From positions 620,001-684,000 of the forward strand of contig AP026164.1 of NCBI GenBank assembly GCA_030295235.1: 64,000 nucleotides of DNA, given 5' to 3'. Shown here one piece after another: positions 20,536 to 32,309 of the stretch. The notes beneath the pieces are model-generated. The model ran no database searches and had not been told where the DNA came from. It was given only the letters and a program-made list of their open reading frames with translations. Origin of the DNA: Fistulifera solaris. Its lineage: Eukaryota; Bacillariophyta; Bacillariophyceae; Naviculales; Stauroneidaceae. The first letter of the stretch is position 1. Every line of letters begins with the position of its first letter. The translations under genes were made by a program, and so were the position numbers.

Positions 20536-21627
20536 ATGAACACTCTTAAAACAACCAATCTTCTTCGCATGGCGGGTCGCCATATTGGTAGCGGTGGACG
20601 TCGTGGTCTTTCTACTAGTACGGCGGCCTTTCGACAGGGCACCAGTAACACGAGCAAATCGCTTTTGACGGCGGCTGGGTTGGCTGTTGCGGCTACGACT
20701 ATTGTAGAGTTGCAGCGTCAGGAGGTATGTGTGATTTTTCATTGATAAATGAAATTGTGTATTATCTCGTGTCCTTGTTGCATATTGATGATTTTGTGTC
20801 ATTCCTTCTCACATACTCACCACTATCCATCCTTCCGTACGACGATATAGACACAGATTACGTGGAACTCGTTTTTTGGATCCACCGAAAAAGCAGTCAA
20901 GGCTGTCGAAGACAAGTTCGGAAAGTATTGGCCGCGCAACATTTTGATTTTGTTCGGACCTCCTGGTGCTGGCAAGGGAACACACGGTCCTGCCATTCAA
21001 GACATGTTGGGATTGCCGCAGCTATCGACTGGCGATATGTTGCGTGCGGCTGTGGCGGCCAAAACCGAAGTTGGTAAGCAAGCAGACGCTATCATGAAAG
21101 CGGGTGGTCTTGTTTCGGACGATATTGTTGTGGCGATCATCAAAGAGCGCATCAAGGATGAGGACTGCAAATTCGGTTTCATTCTAGATGGATTTCCACG
21201 CACTCTGCAACAAGCCAAAGCGTTAGATAAAATGTTAGCTGAGGAAGGAACTTGTGTCAGTAAAGTCATTGAGTTGCAAGTTCCCGATTCGGTTCTCGAG
21301 GAGCGCATCTGCGGACGTTGGATTCACAAGGAATCGGGACGTTCCTTCCATGTGAAATACGCGCCTCCCAAGTCGATGAAACTCGATAAAAACGGAAAAG
21401 CCATCCCCGAAACGATGAAAGATGATGAAACTGGCGATTTGTTGATGCAGCGTAAGGATGACACTGCCGAGGCACTTGTTGCCCGTCTCAAAAGCTACCA
21501 CAAGGAAACGGTCCCTATCTTAACGCATTACAAGCCGCACGGAGTGGTACGAACAGTCAACGCCAACCAAGGAATGGAAGGAGTTTGGAAGGAAATCAAC
21601 GAAGCACTACAGCGGGGCGGAAAATAA
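20536..21627 (+). CDS. Adenylate kinase, probably organellar
   Basis: Catalyses ATP + AMP = 2 ADP. Two exons: 20536-20724 and 20857-21627, total 319 residues. Exon 1 encodes an Arg/Ser-rich presequence (LRMAGRHIGSGGRRGLSTS) with a hydrophobic stretch (LLTAAGLAVAATTIVEL), which suggests a mitochondrial protein, perhaps held at the inner membrane. The kinase starts ILILFGPPGAGKGT (P-loop), followed by the AMP site LSTGDMLRAAV, FILDGFPRTLQQAKALD, and a long LID (CGRWIHKESGRSFHVKY...). The LID has no Cys4 zinc site. An alternative acceptor six bases upstream would add two residues. Confidence 0.9.
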
Positions 21628-21708
21628 TTATTATTCTTATTAATGATAAGAGAACGTCATTTCAAAGCGGATAATGAAGCTTAGAAATAGTCTTACAATC
21701 ATTATATA

Positions 21709-23313
21709 TCACCTAGATCTTCTATTTCGAAAGCGTCGCAGAGGTCTTTGTATTCGAAGTCGAAACCAAATCCATAGTCGTCTTCTTGATGGGAATTGGA
21801 TCGCACCTGTTTCAAGTCCTTGTTGAACGAGCCCGGCCAAGAAACCAAGCGCCGCTCCTGCTAGAATTAACGTCAACTCATCTTCTTCAAAATGGGGATG
21901 CAATACGCGTTCGAATTGGCGACTAGTCATTCTTTCCATTCGAACACGTAAGGTGTCTTGCAAACCTAGTTGATTGTCCATGTACGAGTATGTGACCGGA
22001 ACATGCTGTGGAAGTTTTTCAATTGCAGCGTTTGACCATGAGGATATAGTCTCTGGCTTTAGTCCCAACATCGTTCCAAACGTAAGTTTGCTTAAAAATC
22101 GCTCGACATGATCACGAAATAGAGCAGCAAATGCGGGCTTGGTTTCCAGATCCGTAAGAACACTCTTCCAGAGCTGCTCAGCATTGAGGACGTTGTTGGC
22201 AAAATAGCTAGAAAACTCCTGGGCCACTTCTTTTTGACGACGTAGAAACATTCCCTGAATCGTTCCAAAAGGACCAAGTGACACCGGATCCACTGGCTGA
22301 AAAATCCACTTCAAGGCAAGCCAGTTTGTTGCCAAGCCGACGATCCCCCCACCGATGGATAAACTCCATGGATTCTCCCAAAACAAAGCGACCACCATCT
22401 GGATGATCCCCAACAAGAAACCAAACCACAAGCCACTATTTGTAAGAAAGTCCAATTCTTTTGCCCACACTTGCGAAATAAGATCCCCAGTTTACTTCGG
22501 TCTTGAAGCATTTGATTCACGACACAGTTTTGTAGATTGAAGACGGTATCGATGTTCGCTTGTATCGAAATCGTCAGTTGTCTGAGAAATTCTATGTTGA
22601 GATGTCGAACCGCGCCCTGGGAGATACCTCCCAGGCCGGACATTAGCACTGCCGGCCGGCCTGTCAACCATCCTGGAGCAACATCTTTCAAAACAGATCG
22701 AGTCAATGCAGGGACTTCTGGTGCCAGTAAGTTAGCCACCTGACCAGGATCTAACCGAGCGAATGCGTCCTTTACGCTAAGAAGCTGAGATGTAACCCTG
22801 AAGAAAAACGATTGAACGGCCTTTGAGTGCAAAACAACGCGAAATTCTGTCTCATTCATCGACTTACATGTGCACCATTGCTTCCGTCATCGGTCTCGTT
22901 TTGCAAGGTATGATACCTTGCCATCCAAGCAAGCCCAGTGGTACTTCCTGTCGACGATACAATGGAATTCCGCGAAATTCAATAGGATAAAATATCATTT
23001 GCACCGCCAGCCAGTTGGTGAACCACCCGACAAAGGCAGCGATGAGAGGAATCATAAGATGAGTTCCGGGTCGGTCTCTAAATTTCTGAATGGCGCGCGC
23101 AATAGGACCATCATGAGCACTGCTGTAAATTCTGGACTGAAACTTTTGACTGGGAAATTTCATAGCGCGGGCATACGTTTTCGGTAGCCTTGTGCTAGTG
23201 GGAGGATTTGTATTTAAGAGAGCATGACAACTTGGGTATCTTAGGCATAGAATTAGTAGGAGATATAGGTATTTCTGAAACCTTCGACCTTTTTCCGTCG
23301 TTACGTTCCCCAT
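21709..23313 (-). CDS. DUF445-family membrane protein
   Basis: Two copies of the DUF445 signature are visible, FVGWFTNWLAVQMIFYPIEF and GLATNWLALKWIFQPVDP, each next to a membrane segment. Exon 1 (23313-22868) starts with a signal or organelle presequence (YLYLLLILCLRYPSCHA). Exon 2 begins at 22797 and the join restores MVTSQLLSVKDAF. Near 22485-22488 a CCCC run (GGGG on the coding strand) must gain a base to join ...DRSKLG to DLISQVWAKEL. The C-terminus ends with another hydrophobic segment and an Arg-rich tail. Known homologues are membrane proteins of unsettled function. ATG 23313 is the first in frame. Confidence 0.8.
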
Positions 23314-23995
23314 TTTAGATCGCTTTCGTTGCAATAAGATAGAGAACGACGAAGTGTATTCGAGTTGTCAAAGAATGCCGACACCACAACATCCATCACA
23401 AATCACAACACACTTTGTAAGCGACACCGCCGTTCAACGTTCCACCGAGCAAAAATTCAAAGAAACCATCAGTCGCAATCTGTCACACTGTTACCTAAGT
23501 CACTCTTTCCGGTCACGGAATTCAGTCACGTTTTTAGGATACGTTCATCGCACATGCCGAAAAAAGTTCAACTTCTCGGAATGCGTTCCGACACGAGTTT
23601 TGGCCCGCACTCGCGTGTACGTGGTCTCAGACACGGGACTCAACTGAGTCCATAACCGGAATGAACTGCATCGTATAGTAAAACTGTAGACGAGACTCGC
23701 CTGACTGACTGGACCTTCAGATATTCTAATTCAACTTGCATCACAACAACATTCATCTTTCGGATCATCCGTTTGGAAAGAAAGCAATTAGTCAATGAAC
23801 AAGTACTTGGCTTCATCATTTCAAGTATTAGAACTGAACTCGAAGGTAGAGCTAATCCGGAGTCTTGCCACCTTGCCAATAACAAAAGGTTTGCCAACGA
23901 ATTTCGAAACCTCGTGCTAAATAACAGAATCCGAGGCCGTTTTCAAGTAATTGTCTTTCGAATTGGCAGCTATCAAAGAACATATTCGAACTTAA
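23314..23995. other. Divergent intergenic region
   Basis: About 680 bp between the DUF445 gene (minus) and the La-motif gene (plus). Small open frames at 23354-23655 look like chance. No RNA gene seen. Confidence 0.5.
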
Positions 23996-25545
23996 ATGAC
24001 TGGATCACAGTTACTCACCGAGTCAAGTGACTTCCGAGAAATGAAGGAACTTCAAAAGACAACTGGTGCTTTCATTGAGGTATCGGAAGAAGCTGTCAGA
24101 AGGTTGAATTCCTCCACAAGCGTTACTTCTAGTCCATCAGCAAGTTGTTCGGGCTTTCCGAACGACCAGCCAAGCGAGTCTACGTCAACAACAACAGCAG
24201 CGACCAGCACAGATTCGGTTACTAACTCCACGGTCACCATTTCGAAGGCGACCAAGAAACAACTGCAAAAGCAAGAACGCGATGCGGCTCTGACGTATGT
24301 GTTGCAGCAGCAACTGGAGAGACAAATTGCTTACTACTTTTCACCCTCCAATATGAAAACAGATACGTATCTTCGAACTCTGCAGGAACTGAACGACGGC
24401 TGTGTCCCTGTGAGAGCCCTTGCTAATTTCGGTAAAGTGAAAGGAATTTTATGGGCGACACCTACGTTGACGAGGCAGTATCTAGAGGAGGAAGCGCGAA
24501 TGGACATGATTGTGCGGTCTATTCAGCAAAGTGAGACCTCCATCTTGCAAGTAGAAGAAATTGACACTTTGACTGGAAAGATCCTAGAGGAGAGCAATGA
24601 TCGACACGCCAGAAACACGATCGAAGGGATACGCATCAAGCCTGGTATTGAGTTGAGTATGGTTTCGTTTGGAGAGAGCAATGTCTCAAACAGCTTATCC
24701 GAGACAAATGTTAAAACAATACTTCTCCGAGATGTACACCCTGGTGTTAGTGAAGAGCAGGTTCGCCATTTACTGCTTAACGAAGTGGTAGATTGTCCTA
24801 GCGTCGTGAGCGTGCATCGAGACGTAGCAAACTGCTGGTGAGTGCGGCACTATTTGTACAGTACATGTTTCGCGACGACGCTATTGTGCTTATTAATTTG
24901 TTTCAATTTTCATGCAGGTTTATTAAGCTGGATTGTGACTCGAAGGAAACCATGCTGGCTGTCGTCATGCAACTGCGAAGTCTTACATTGGCGGGTGAGT
25001 ACATTCACGCCAGACTAAAATCTTCTACTCTTCACCAAGCTCCTCCCTTGGATCCTGTGGCAGTGGTGATTGCTGAGCAGGTCGCACGTAGGAGAAGGAA
25101 GAAGCGAGGACCTCGGCGGAATAAGAAGAAATCGCTAGAACTCGACAATCTGGTTCGAACTGGGGAACTGTCAAAGTCAGCAGGACCTCCCACACTAGAG
25201 GGTGATAACAAGCACAGCAGAGAAGTCAACGACCCACCTCGGCTGCTTGAAGAAAGTGACTTCCCAGGACTATCTGAAGAAACTGCGGACACGGTATCTT
25301 CGAACGAAAGAATTCGCTCATCATTAGAACCAAATAGCCCGACTGATTGTTTATGTTATAACGAAGTCCCTGGGAGATATGCTGCAGCTTTGCTTAAGCC
25401 AAAATCGTCTTCAAAGGAAGCTAGAGAAAATAAAGACGCCGCTCCCACTGGGGGCGGTCTCCAGGCAAAGTCTGCTGATGATCGGGGAAGAGCACAGCGG
25501 AAATCGTTCGCTGAGGCTGCGCGTGCTGTCTCCTTGAAGCCTTAA
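23996..25545 (+). CDS. La-related (La-motif) RNA-binding protein
   Basis: Two exons, 23996-24837 and 24918-25545, joined at NCW-FIKLD. A Ser/Thr-rich N-terminus precedes a La motif: LERQIAYYFSPSNMKTDTYL ... VPVRALANFGKVKGI. An RRM-like part follows (KTILLRDVHPGVSEEQVRHL ... VVSVHRDVANCWFIKL). The C-terminus is basic (RRRRKKRGPRRNKKK) and ends in a conserved-looking RKSFAEAARAVSLKP. La motif plus RRM makes up the La module of LARP4/6-type proteins, which bind RNA 3' ends or poly(A). Which LARP class this is cannot be settled. Confidence 0.8.
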
Positions 25546-25730
25546 TCCCGTTTGCTCTTATCTTTGACTCTTTGCCAATTGTTTACCGCATCGAACGAGT
25601 GCGCGATCCCGCGTATTGCAATATGGTCCTCCATATGTTGCTACTGACACATTAATAATATACTACAAGCCATTACTTAAGTTGAGCCGCGTTGTGTTTT
25701 TAAACTTTTCTGTCTTAGTAAGCTCTCTAG

Positions 25731-28148
25731 TTAAATAATAGCTATGGTTTTAGCCATTGATCGAACTTTCGCTTGTCGGCGGAGCTCGGCCATTTCAAAA
25801 AGAGACGGTATTTTTGGCACGCATCCACATGCACACCTATTGTCGTGTGTCACATTTTGTGTTGGTAGTACCAGGGCTCCATTGGTTTGAGGTTGAGTGG
25901 GATGGACTACACCAGACGGAGTCGTTGGCTCCTCTCTTGTCAGCCCAAAAGGCTGGCAGAAGTTCAATTGCGGGGCACGCGAGGCTTGTGCATCTCCGTT
26001 TTGAGAACCGGCCAACGAGATCTGATCATCTGCATTTGAATAAATTGGCTGGCAAAATTCAAGAGTTGAAAGGTCAAAGGTGAGTTCTCGTCTTTGCCTC
26101 GTTGCTGAGTAGCATTGGCGATCCTCGGTACCGGTGTTTTAGCTTGCTCAATTTGTGTTGGAAAACTTTCATTCAAAACGAAGCGAGACCCAACTGCTAG
26201 GTGGTCACTCGGCCATGAACTACTGGGGAGTAAGTGACCTCGGGCGATACTGCTTGAATTAAGATCGTTTACCCTTTGCGGAACGTAAAGCCGGTGCGTC
26301 AGTTCCATCTTCTTTGCATCGAAAAATATGTAATCCAGCGTATCCACGAAATCGTGTGTTACGTTGGTAAAAGGTAAGAGCTCACCGATCACATTGGCAT
26401 TGCTGTCTTTTTTTTGCATATGCGCTTTCCAGTCTGAATGGGCATGCTGTGTTTTCGCACTTTAGCCATTCAATGACATTTAACCGAGACTCGAGATTGG
26501 TTTCAGGAAAGTCGCCGCCATCCGAGTTCAATTGTTCTACTGAGACATGATCAAAGATGCCAAGTCTACCTGTATATGGAACACCCGCGCGTAGGCAAAT
26601 TTTCAGCAATCGCGTTGCTGTTGTCTTCACGCGCGATGCAGAACTCGTCGGAATATCACACCACCAGTAAGGCTGCTTGCAACCGTCACATTGATAAACC
26701 TCCAAGCTGTTTCCCTCGGCATCATTAATTAAAGTTTCTGGTGCTTCATAGGCTATAAGAATATTTTTAGCCTGATAGGCATCTTCGACACAAACAATGA
26801 GCCCGTTACACACGACGCATCGACTAAGAAATTTAGAAGGCTCCAACACGACGCCGTGTGTGACCAGCATTTGCGCTAGCGCCCCCTCTAGATTTCGCAG
26901 ACCAGTTGGGCTAATGCAATAAGCACTACTCGGACAATCTTTACGTTGTAAAAGACGATTTGAAGTGGTAACCAGTGTTCGGCGCTCTTTCCTACATCTT
27001 TCCAGAACAATCATTCTTCGTTCGTCTTTGTCCATTGTCGTGCGAAGCCGTTCCTCTTCTTCCGTTTCTAGTTCGGCGTCAATACCCATGATTCGCAGCC
27101 AGCGACATAGCTTATTTAGAGTGAAATCCAGTAGATATCGGGGTGCACAAGGAGTACTTTGTCTTGGAGCCGAATGTAAGATGAGCTGACCCATATCATC
27201 CACAATCTTTACAAGTTCATCCTTTTCTAGACCAGGCTCATTGTACCATGGAGCCACATGCTTCATGTTAATGATACCCTGCGTCAAATACGAATGAGTC
27301 GCTCCCCCTGGCCGTGAATTTAAGTCCCCCGCAAAAGAAAAGCTTCGTCATCCTTGCAGAATTTCCGGGCGCGCGTCAAAATATAATGCGCTTGACATAC
27401 TTTGACATACTCAAAGGCTGGATGCCAAAACAAATGGCTTTCTCAAGTTTCGTGAGGTGAATGAAATAGGGTGATTCCCTGTAAGAAAAACGGGGAAAAC
27501 TTACGCATTGGCCACAACTACGGTCTGCTTGGTCCTTCGATGTTGAATGCGAACGAGCAGGGCAACATTTCGACGAAGAAACGATTGCTGAATACCTTGA
27601 AGATTTCCATTGTTACCACTGCTAATCTGATCAGGTACATTGCAATTATCTGCCAAGAGAAAAGCCAGATCGTCTAGCCGAACGAGTTCGTCCTCCAAAA
27701 TCATCCAATCGGCATTTCGCACATAAACGACACAGGAATCGACTCTCCCCCCAGTACTGCCTCCACCCTTTTGACTGCGCGGTGTTTCGACACCAACATA
27801 ACCTTTCTCTCGTAGAGTGTCGCCAACATCGTCCATATCGACTTCTTGTAAACAAAAAACATCAGCATTCAACTTTCGCAAGCACCGACAAATGAGTGCT
27901 TTGCGTCGATGTGGAGAAAAGACCGTCGATTGATACGCGGCTGGTAGATTGCTCTGTGATCTTCGGCTACAGTAGCTATTCGCCAATATATTCCATGAGA
28001 TGATAGATATCTCTGTGGATTGTTGTGGATATTCTTTTGCTTTCACCGGATAAAAATCAATCCGATCGACCCACGTTTCTTCTTTCGGTTGCGTCTTTTC
28101 CTTCTTGGCACGCTTTGTTGCATTCCGGGCCTTTCGTGGCTTTGTCAT
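25731..28148 (-). CDS. EEP (CCR4/Angel-like) nuclease with inserted Mut7-C RNase domain
   Basis: Order along the protein: a Lys-rich start; first EEP half, ISIISWNILANSYC and LNADVFCLQEVD; a short intron (donor at the end of ...VVVANA); FWHPAFEYVKV; EEP motif GDLNSRPGGATHSYLTQG; a Mut7-C domain, RYLLDFTLNKLCRWLRIMG ... LVTTSNRLLQRK, with a Cys4 ribbon (CVVCNGL ... YQCDGCKQPYWW); then the EEP second half, FTNVTHDFVDTLDYIFF and the catalytic WPSDHLAV. Mut7-C is thus nested inside the EEP fold. Frames join through one-base changes at homopolymers 27326-27330 (C5) and 26408-26415 (T8). The last 100 codons straddle two frames, and the end at 25731 is tentative. Probably acts in RNA trimming or deadenylation (inference). 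Confidence 0.82.
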
Positions 28149-28494
28149 GTTGTTCGTGCTAATGAATGTATTTTTTCAATTCTCAGTAAGAAGTGGCGTG
28201 CAATTAATTGAATAGCAACGGCTTTTTATCGGAGATTATAGGACGACGAGCAGGAGCTCTCCTCACAGCGGCCACAGGCACACCGCGTGCAACAAAATGG
28301 AAGCTGAGTTTTCAGTACTATAAAACGTGAAAGAATTTCGGCGGATACAGTTTGAGTACCGTTAAAAAGTTGAGTACCCTACCATGGGTTTTAGCCGCCC
28401 CGCAATGAGGACGACGACAAAGAACTACCTGGTACCGTACCTTGTACTCCTAAAATAATGATAATATTGCGATTGTGAGCTTTGGCTTTTGCCG
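28149..28494. other. Divergent intergenic region
   Basis: About 345 bp between the nuclease (minus) and methyltransferase (plus) genes; presumably both promoters. Nothing else seen. Confidence 0.5.
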
Positions 28495-29928
28495 ATGCCA
28501 GAAACTGTAACCGTAAGCGTTCATGGAGTGCAGTTGAAGCGCTTTGAACAAGTTGTGGCAAAGTTGTTGACGCACATCACACCGCGGTATTCGCAATTGC
28601 CTTCTCCGCCTCATCCATTTCGAGAATGGAAGGGAACAGGGAAACAGGGACAGATTGAAGATCCCGTTCGCGCCCAGCGCAAACAAGATCAGATAAAATC
28701 GCTGATGCGCTGCATTTTGTCTCTTTTACCAGAACAAGTGGTTTCTTCCGAAACATCCACGAAAAAGGTGGAAGAATCTTATACAATTGTCGATTTCGGA
28801 GGAGGATCGGGACATTTATCAATCCCACTGGCGTTGACGTTGCCTCAATGTCGCATTATTTGTGTCGATCTCAGTGCTCCTGCTTTAACTTTATTGCACG
28901 AGAAAGTAAAGGAGTTTTGCACGGCCACGGCAGTGTCTTTTCGTGGAGCAGCCTCAACAGCAACAAACAACTCGAAGAACCTACAGGCAACCTGCATTCC
29001 CAATTTGTTCACCTTCCATGGCCCTGTTCAAGCTTTCGACTCTCATTTAGACATGGCGGTGGCCTTACATTTGTGCGGAGAAGCGACGGATGTTGCGTTA
29101 CGAGTCGCTGCCGAACGAAAGGCCTCGGCAATGGTTATATCTCCATGCTGTGTGGGGAAATTAGCTGGTGATGGTGGCAATCCGTATGTTTTTCAAGCGA
29201 GCGGTCAAAATCATTCCACAATTTCGTATCCTCAATCCAATACATTCTGTCAGCTCATTCTTGGGACTGCCGCATCGGTCAACAAGTACAATCGGAAAGT
29301 CAAAACATCGGAACATTCGAATCCAGCCGAATTGACAAATCACGTTGGTAGTGACAGGAGTGATTGGGATGCCTTGGCCAAAAGTGCGGACTACAGCTCC
29401 ATGCCAGAAACTCGAACGCCACGGAATGCGGCTCGGCGGACGGCAAAAGCCTTGCTAGAGACAGATCGAAGCTTGTTTTTGCAAGAAGCATTTCAATATG
29501 AGACTTGTCTGACGCGAATGGATCCGTGGGAAGCGAGTCCCAAAAACGATATTATACTGGCCTGGCGTCAAGTGAGTCAATATCCATCTTATCATCCAGT
29601 TAATATGCCACCGGACGTGCTGTGCGAACGCGATATTCTTCAAACTATGAATCATTTGTTGAATACGCATAATGAGAAAGACAGGGTTCACTGTGATACT
29701 GTAGATTGGACCAAGGAAGAAGAGGACGAAATAAGACAGAAAATAATAGAATTTTTAGAGTCACAATCGGGAAACAGTGGTGTATTATTGTTTCCTACAC
29801 GCATGGGTGGCCGGAAACGCAAGTTAATCCATTTTGTAGCGGAACAAATGCAGCTCGCGCACTGGTCACACGGTAGGAAAGAAGCGGAAAAAACTGTGGC
29901 TGTTTCTCGCGTACGTCAAGAAATATGA
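28495..29928 (+). CDS. SAM-dependent methyltransferase (GSTCD/METTL25-like) with R3H-like tail
   Basis: A 477-residue single-exon gene. Motif I is IVDFGGGSGHLSIPLAL, with the acidic post-I residue in IICVDLSAPAL. Then come ALHLCGEATDVALR and the family hallmark MVISPCCVGKL, which place it with the GSTCD/METTL25 type of class I methyltransferases, whose substrates are thought to be RNA. The C-terminus reads RKLIHFVAEQMQLAHWSHG, matching an R3H motif (R-x3-H) that binds single-stranded nucleic acid. ATG 28495 was chosen; the frame opens two codons earlier with TTG only. Substrate not determinable. Confidence 0.75.
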   Translation: MPETVTVSVHGVQLKRFEQVVAKLLTHITPRYSQLPSPPHPFREWKGTGKQGQIEDPVRAQRKQDQIKSLMRCILSLLPEQVVSSETSTKKVEESYTIVDFGGGSGHLSIPLALTLPQCRIICVDLSAPALTLLHEKVKEFCTATAVSFRGAASTATNNSKNLQATCIPNLFTFHGPVQAFDSHLDMAVALHLCGEATDVALRVAAERKASAMVISPCCVGKLAGDGGNPYVFQASGQNHSTISYPQSNTFCQLILGTAASVNKYNRKVKTSEHSNPAELTNHVGSDRSDWDALAKSADYSSMPETRTPRNAARRTAKALLETDRSLFLQEAFQYETCLTRMDPWEASPKNDIILAWRQVSQYPSYHPVNMPPDVLCERDILQTMNHLLNTHNEKDRVHCDTVDWTKEEEDEIRQKIIEFLESQSGNSGVLLFPTRMGGRKRKLIHFVAEQMQLAHWSHGRKEAEKTVAVSRVRQEI

Positions 29929-30138
29929 TAGCTTTGTTGAAAGCGGACAAAATGCACATCACCACGAGGCTGACACAATTCTTCTAACGTGCGATCTACT
30001 CGCATGCATTAGCCAAAATGTGTCACCTGCTGTTTGTTAAGCTACCTGGTAGTGTAGTAGACTCTGCCACCCAGTGGTTGTCTAAGATACATGCATTTGA
30101 GTAAAGGATACTACAGACTTATTACAGAGACTTCTTCT

Positions 30139-31116
30139 TTAAAGTTGTTCCTGCAGTTTCGCCAGCTCGGCTTGCTTCGCTGCCAGAATGGCTTGTAAGT
30201 CTGCCAAATCGACATCGGCATCTTCCTCTTCTTCTTCATCATCCTCTTCGTCGCCATCGGACTCGGCATTTTCATCGGCTCCCGCCTGTTCACCTTCCGG
30301 CTCCTCTGTGAGATCATCTTCCCCATCGTCCTGAATCTCAATCGCCGTCTCGATCTCTTCTGCGCGTGTTTCATTAGCCTGCTCACTCACTTCCGGCGTG
30401 GGTGTTGATTCGGTGACTACAGGCTCTGGTTCTACTGGTGTTTGAGGTAAAGGGATGGGTGCATTCACTACAGCAGACGGAACAGAAAGCGATTCATTCA
30501 TTTCCATTTGCATTCGGCGGCGGTAGTGCTTGTTTGGACTATCATCATACTGCCCTTGACGGATATTCTGACCCGCTGCAGTCGAGCGGAGCTTCGTTTT
30601 AGTCCAATTTGGTTTGAACGCCGGTCGCTCCGCCTGACGGCCGTATCTTCCGTAGTCAGTTTGATGCGAGTTGTTGGGAATACCTTCGGAACTATACATA
30701 GTCCTTAATTTCTCAATAAAGCCAGGAGGAAGTTTAGCTCCGCGTAAATAGGATTGATAGTCCGGATCTGATTCTTTGACACCAAATCCTTCGAGCACCT
30801 TCGGGTCGATTCGAAAGTTACGACCGCTGGCTCTCGGACTCGCCGGGCTTTCTTCTCCTTTTTCGCTACGGCCCTGCCAGTTGCTGTTGAAAGCAACAGG
30901 GATACCATCAGATCCCAGCTTCAAGTTTCCCTCTTCGTCAAACAGAGCCCCCATATCGTTGATTTCAGCAAACTGATTGAAGTATGTTGCCATTTGTTCC
31001 TCTAGCTGACGCTGCGCCTGCTCCTCGTCAAGATCCAAAATATAATGCGGTGTGCATTCCATCCACCACTCAGGAACGCGGCCGACTCCTACAGGTAAAT
31101 CTTCCACTTGAGCCAT
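30139..31116 (-). CDS. KPxW-repeat cluster gene A: GVGRVPxWWM-module protein
   Basis: Function unknown. The 325 residues divide as follows. Residues about 10-60 form a conserved module (VGVGRVPEWWMECTPHYILD ... EEQMATYFNQF). A middle part includes RIDPKVLEGFG and LPPGFIEKLRTMY. There is one KPxW-type repeat (FKPNWTKTKLRSTAAGQNIR, about 185-205). A Pro/Glu-rich acidic linker follows, and then a C-terminal coiled segment (LQAILAAKQAELAKLQEQL). The gene at 36521-38580 has the same order of parts, so the two are paralogues. No signal peptide or membrane segment, so it is probably cytosolic or nuclear. ATG 31116 is well supported by its match to an internal Met in the paralogue. Confidence 0.85.
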   Translation of the reverse strand: MAQVEDLPVGVGRVPEWWMECTPHYILDLDEEQAQRQLEEQMATYFNQFAEINDMGALFDEEGNLKLGSDGIPVAFNSNWQGRSEKGEESPASPRASGRNFRIDPKVLEGFGVKESDPDYQSYLRGAKLPPGFIEKLRTMYSSEGIPNNSHQTDYGRYGRQAERPAFKPNWTKTKLRSTAAGQNIRQGQYDDSPNKHYRRRMQMEMNESLSVPSAVVNAPIPLPQTPVEPEPVVTESTPTPEVSEQANETRAEEIETAIEIQDDGEDDLTEEPEGEQAGADENAESDGDEEDDEEEEEDADVDLADLQAILAAKQAELAKLQEQL

Positions 31117-31677
31117 GATTTGCTGTTTTTGAAGCTTTGTATGGTTGTAACGTGGCTAGGTTTGGTTATCCACGGTTGCGTTTTTGTTCTGGTCATTGAT
31201 AAACGGCTTTCGAGGGTCTTGGTTAAAGCAGCATCGGGGATCTTTTCACGAAAGCGAGGGGAGGTGGGTCATTTCTTTTCTTGAATGGCTTTCGATGGCA
31301 TGACAGACGAAAACTGATTAGGCTATGCTATACTGAGTACTAATAACGATGACTTATGACCTGAGCCTAAACCCGAGTGGTGACTCAATTCTTTCCGTAC
31401 AAGTAGGAACTCCGCCGCATTGATTTTTCAGAACGTTTGAGTTGGTGATCTGCTCCTATCGATTCTCTACCAAAGAATAATCAAACGAGTGATGTCTACT
31501 AGAATGGTGTATTTGGCTTCATCCAAACATGCAATACTATCAACGATTTGAATCAGCTAGATTCAAGCGTTATTCTTGTTAGTTAACATCGAAAAGGTCA
31601 TGTAATAGTAAATATGACTATAGAGGTCTAAACATTTTGAGCAAACGCAATCAAGACTGTTCAAAAATGAGGGTCGA
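31117..31677. other. Intergenic, no gene recognised
   Basis: About 560 bp between two minus-strand genes of the cluster. Contains the promoter of gene A. No conserved frame seen. Confidence 0.5.
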
Positions 31678-32309
31678 TCAGCTTGCAGCGCTCATGTTCG
31701 AGCTGCTGCCGCACAAATTTTGGGGTCCGAACAAGTCCTCGACCGACAATTTTCGAACCAATCCTTGACGAGGAGTTCGGGTTGCACTGCGCATGAACTC
31801 TAAGCTACCTGAAGACTTGTAACTTCTCGGTTTCGTCCGTTTATCCAAAGTGGAAAGAATCACTTTCCCTTCTTGGCCATCAAATGAAATGTTGCGAGTG
31901 ACACCCCGTCTTGGAGGCGAGTCGCATTCACGGCGAGGTTTAGGGAAACTTTCGTCCGAGAAGGAGGTGTTTCTTCCTGGTGGGATTCGAAGATGATGGG
32001 TTCGCCCGCTGGGATCCTTGGGGCTTGGTGTAGAACATGCGTGAATCATCTCAGTCTTCGATAGAACAGATCTGGGTGTTTTTGTACTCATTTCGTCCTC
32101 CATAGTATTCGATGTTTCCGCTGCAATGCTGCGATCCTCCTCGTTTGAATCCGTCCCATCGACCTCCTCATCACTTTCAACGACGACCACAGATTCGTCC
32201 TCAAAGTCTTCTCCGTCACTTCCCAATTCACTGATCGAGTGAAACGAGCCATGAAACGAGTCTCCGAGCGTTCCACTCTTCTTTTCGGGCTGCTCAAATA
32301 TTCGGCCAT
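31678..32309 (-). CDS. Ser-rich acidic protein of unknown function within the KPxW cluster
   Basis: No family recognised. The long frame 32226-31678 opens without an ATG. One base more in the TTTT run at 32282-32285 would join it to ATG 32309, giving MAEYLSSPKKKSG ... GDSFHGSFHSISELGSD, then an acidic stretch (ESVVVVESDEEVDGTD) and a Ser/Arg-rich half. That half has possible phosphorylation sites such as VTRNISFDG and VRKLSVEDLFG, both basic-x-x-S type. No KPxW repeat and no Trp seen, so it differs from its neighbours despite its place among them. Start and joining are inferred. Confidence 0.55.

Noticed and set aside
20356-20802. 148-residue minus-strand open frame
   Set aside because: It lies antisense to the first exon of adenylate kinase and its flank, has low-complexity Arg/Thr/Ser content and no recognisable domain.
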